From Niabella yanshanensis (GTDB lineage Bacteria > Bacteroidota > Bacteroidia > Chitinophagales > Chitinophagaceae), in NCBI RefSeq assembly GCF_034424215.1, contig NZ_CP139960.1, forward strand, positions 1,364,001-1,428,000: a stretch of 64,000 nt of DNA, given 5' to 3'. The translations under genes and the position numbers were made by a program. Positions within the stretch are counted from its first letter, which is position 1. Each line of letters starts with the position of its first letter. The notes below the pieces were generated by a model. That model was not told the DNA's origin. It worked only from the letters and a program-made list of their open reading frames with translations, and did no database searches. Positions 61,784 to 64,000 of this stretch are shown piece after piece.

Positions 61784-64000
61784 TTATGCATAACACCTTA
61801 TTGAAAAAACAGAAGCAGCAACCTGCTCCGAAGGATGTTCCAATACCACTTTAAGCTTTGTAGTAATAACAGGTTCATCCAGGATAATTTCATTAATGGT
61901 ATGAAAATTACCTTGCCTCTGGTAAATCTTATTACCCTTATCATCCTCAATATAATAGTTCCTCACACAAAAAGGCATTACTGTTTCAGGATGTGTCATT
62001 AAAACCGACTCCATGGGGTGATCGGTATCGGTATCAAAAACCAGATGGATTTTCTTAATTGATTGAGGCTCTTCCCAGGATAATTGCAAAGCGGGTTCCG
62101 GGTCTGCGATATCCGCTACCCAGGCGTTGGGCTGTATGGTAGGGCGATTGACCCCATTCCTGATATTGCCGGTATTAAAAGAAATAACCGTATCCAGCTG
62201 TAATGCCAGGTTATGCCCTTCGGGGCGTCTCTGCGGGCACCAGAATTCGAAACTATCTACCGCCGACCCTGCAGGCGCTTCCTGCTTCCCGTGATTGGAG
62301 ACGGCTTTATTGGTTCCATTAAATACTGATACCATCCCGGTAATACGTTGTGTAGAATAAGCCAGTTGCAGCTGCTCATTGGCCTGAAAACAAATAAAGA
62401 CATACTGATCCTTATCGATAATGGTATCAAAATCAAGCTCCATATAATGAGCGCCCTGATCTACACCAATTTCAAGCTCCTTTAATGTCAGGTCGGGAGT
62501 AAAAGATCCATACCGGCTACTGATCCTTAATGCTGCTTTTAACACGGTTCTTTCAAAAGCATGCACCAATAAATTGGAAACGGGCACTTTGCCGGCCTGT
62601 ACAGGCAACATTTGCGCTGCAGATACCGACAAGGTTTTAAGCTGGTATCCTTCTTCATTGAAACCTACAAATTGCAAATCTGAACTGGCCCTTATATCAC
62701 TGTGCTGCACCAGGTCATCAGCATCATCCAGGAGTAATCCCGGAATAAATTGTCCTGTGCGAATCAGTTGCATTTGCAATTCCGGCAGAAGACTGTCATT
62801 AAATAAAGCCGCTGGCATTTTATGATATCTTAGACACAGCGCTGCTGCTACCGCAACAGCCTGCGCCGCATAACCACAGGTGGCCATTACTCTGGTAGCT
62901 CCGAAAGCTACATGACTTACACTAATAATACGGCCCGCCAGGAACAGGTTTTTAATATTACGGCTATACAAACAACGATAGGGTATTTGAAAAACACCTT
63001 TGCTGTGCCATTGATTACAGGGCGACCGGTTGCTGAATACGCCATCAGCAGGGTGCAGGTCGATGGACCACCCTCCATATGCTACTGCATCTTCATGTAC
63101 CCTCTGTTCTATCAGATCCATTTGAGACAATATATAATCTCCTTCAAACCTGCGACTCTCGCGTTTGCCCGGGATCATACCTACCCACTCCAGCGTATAG
63201 TTCGCCGCTTCCGGAAAATTGCCGGAATTTTTAATATAATCCCAAACCCCGTAGATCACTTTCCATAACTCCCATTTTATTTTTTCGGTATCATGAACGG
63301 TATCCAAACGTCCACCATATTCTACCCACCACAACTTACATCCATGCTCACGTGCATTGAAACTTTTATAGCGTGGCACATTAGCCTGTACATCCATCGC
63401 AAAAGAAGGCGCGGAAAAATGCACGGGCTTGCCGGTATCCTTGGTATAAAAATATAAAGAGTGTCCAAGCAGTTCTCCATAACTTAAGTCCGGCGCCATA
63501 GGCTCGTTAAATTCTTCCCGACTCTCCGCTCCCATCCTAAAAGCAGCTCCTGCCAGGAAGCCCAGTATACCGTCCCCGGAAGCATCACAAAACAAAGGTG
63601 CGCCGATCAAATATTCGGTTGAATTCTGACTACAAAAAGCCTTAACACTTTCAATTTTATCATCACTCACTTTTACCACTTCATATACAGCAGTGTTGAG
63701 CAGCAACTGAATATTGGCCTCCTGCATCACCTTATCTAAAATGATCATATCGAGTATAACAGGATTTCCCTCCGGGTTTCTATACGTATTCTCAACCAGT
63801 ATTTCATCTATCACACCGCCCTCCCTGCTCCACCGGTTATTATTACCCAGGTGAGAAGTAGCACCTAATATCCACAAACGCACTTCACTAGAGGCATTAC
63901 CACCTAACACCGGCCGGTCTTGTACCAGTATTACCTGGAGCCCCTGCCTTGCAGCGGTTATTGCCGCGCACACGCCCGACATGCCGCCACCAATGATAGC
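61784..64000 (-). CDS. Large FAD-dependent oxidoreductase, start lies outside the window
   Basis: At least 738 codons are visible and the frame runs off the right edge, since the FAD-binding GGGMSGVCAAITAARQG at the very end is only the beginning of the Rossmann fold. FAD-binding parts VLGGNASSEVRLWILG, LFCDASGDGILGFLAGAAFR and RNIKNLFLAGRIISVSHVAF fit the PF12831 (FAD_oxidored) family. The last 200 residues form a beta-sandwich domain. Proteins of this kind are found in carbohydrate-use loci of Bacteroidota. It is the first visible gene of an operon with the symporter. The reaction is unknown. Confidence 0.9.
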   Translation of the reverse strand, partial: AIIGGGMSGVCAAITAARQGLQVILVQDRPVLGGNASSEVRLWILGATSHLGNNNRWSREGGVIDEILVENTYRNPEGNPVILDMIILDKVMQEANIQLLLNTAVYEVVKVSDDKIESVKAFCSQNSTEYLIGAPLFCDASGDGILGFLAGAAFRMGAESREEFNEPMAPDLSYGELLGHSLYFYTKDTGKPVHFSAPSFAMDVQANVPRYKSFNAREHGCKLWWVEYGGRLDTVHDTEKIKWELWKVIYGVWDYIKNSGNFPEAANYTLEWVGMIPGKRESRRFEGDYILSQMDLIEQRVHEDAVAYGGWSIDLHPADGVFSNRSPCNQWHSKGVFQIPYRCLYSRNIKNLFLAGRIISVSHVAFGATRVMATCGYAAQAVAVAAALCLRYHKMPAALFNDSLLPELQMQLIRTGQFIPGLLLDDADDLVQHSDIRASSDLQFVGFNEEGYQLKTLSVSAAQMLPVQAGKVPVSNLLVHAFERTVLKAALRISSRYGSFTPDLTLKELEIGVDQGAHYMELDFDTIIDKDQYVFICFQANEQLQLAYSTQRITGMVSVFNGTNKAVSNHGKQEAPAGSAVDSFEFWCPQRRPEGHNLALQLDTVISFNTGNIRNGVNRPTIQPNAWVADIADPEPALQLSWEEPQSIKKIHLVFDTDTDHPMESVLMTHPETVMPFCVRNYYIEDDKGNKIYQRQGNFHTINEIILDEPVITTKLKVVLEHPSEQVAASVFSIRCYA

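Overview
The window is a piece of a Bacteroidota chromosome, most likely from the family Chitinophagaceae; that placement is inference from gene content. Supporting evidence is a SusC/SusD pair, promoters with the Bacteroidota -7 box TAnnTTTG, a BACON-free TonB/SusD/TIM-barrel sugar locus, the lptE-secG operon order, MnmD without MnmC, and many two-component kinases. Gene density is high and base composition moderate, with short AT-rich spacers.

Left part (1-29.9 kb) is mostly housekeeping. On the minus strand come plsX (cut by the window edge), rpmF and the DUF177/YceD gene. Divergently, miaB is followed by a HEPN/MNT toxin-antitoxin pair, then a sigma-54 activator, an LptE-like lipoprotein, a TPR-like protein and secG, closed by a terminator. 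Next are mltG, a YihY membrane protein, DUF4126, mnmD, a lipoprotein aldose epimerase, tilS, etfBA, two small membrane proteins, a SNF2-family helicase, and a two-component system divergent from a three-gene heavy-metal RND efflux system. A TPR histidine kinase (apparently leaderless) and map follow.

Middle part (30-44 kb): a decayed DUF1264 gene, a DEAD/DEAH helicase, and then a tightly overlapping five-gene stressosome-like operon (RsbR, RsbS, RsbT, an ATPase-phosphatase fusion, and a histidine kinase). This operon is the most interesting intact system: it looks like a stressosome sensory core wired to a kinase instead of to sigma-B. After it come a 3-methyladenine glycosylase, a broken small secreted gene, a VOC protein, a secreted TIM-barrel sugar isomerase and a SusC/SusD pair.

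Right part (44.2-56.9 kb) looks like an old integrated element. A 22-bp copy of the 3' end of tRNA-Pro, with flanking sequence, lies at 44.2 kb; the intact tRNA-Pro(UGG) is at 56.84-56.91 kb, with a frameshifted tyrosine recombinase next to it. Between them are a lipoprotein papain-like protease, a chromate transporter, an ABM monooxygenase, two AraC regulators, an amine oxidase-like flavoprotein, a two-repeat spondin lipoprotein, a peroxiredoxin/thioredoxin pair, DoxX, and at least four broken genes.

Right edge (57-64 kb) is a sugar-use locus: a NahK-like kinase and a LacI regulator with a CAAACGATTG operator between them, a Fpg/Nei glycosylase on the other strand, and a sodium/solute symporter in an operon with a large FAD-dependent oxidoreductase that runs off the window.
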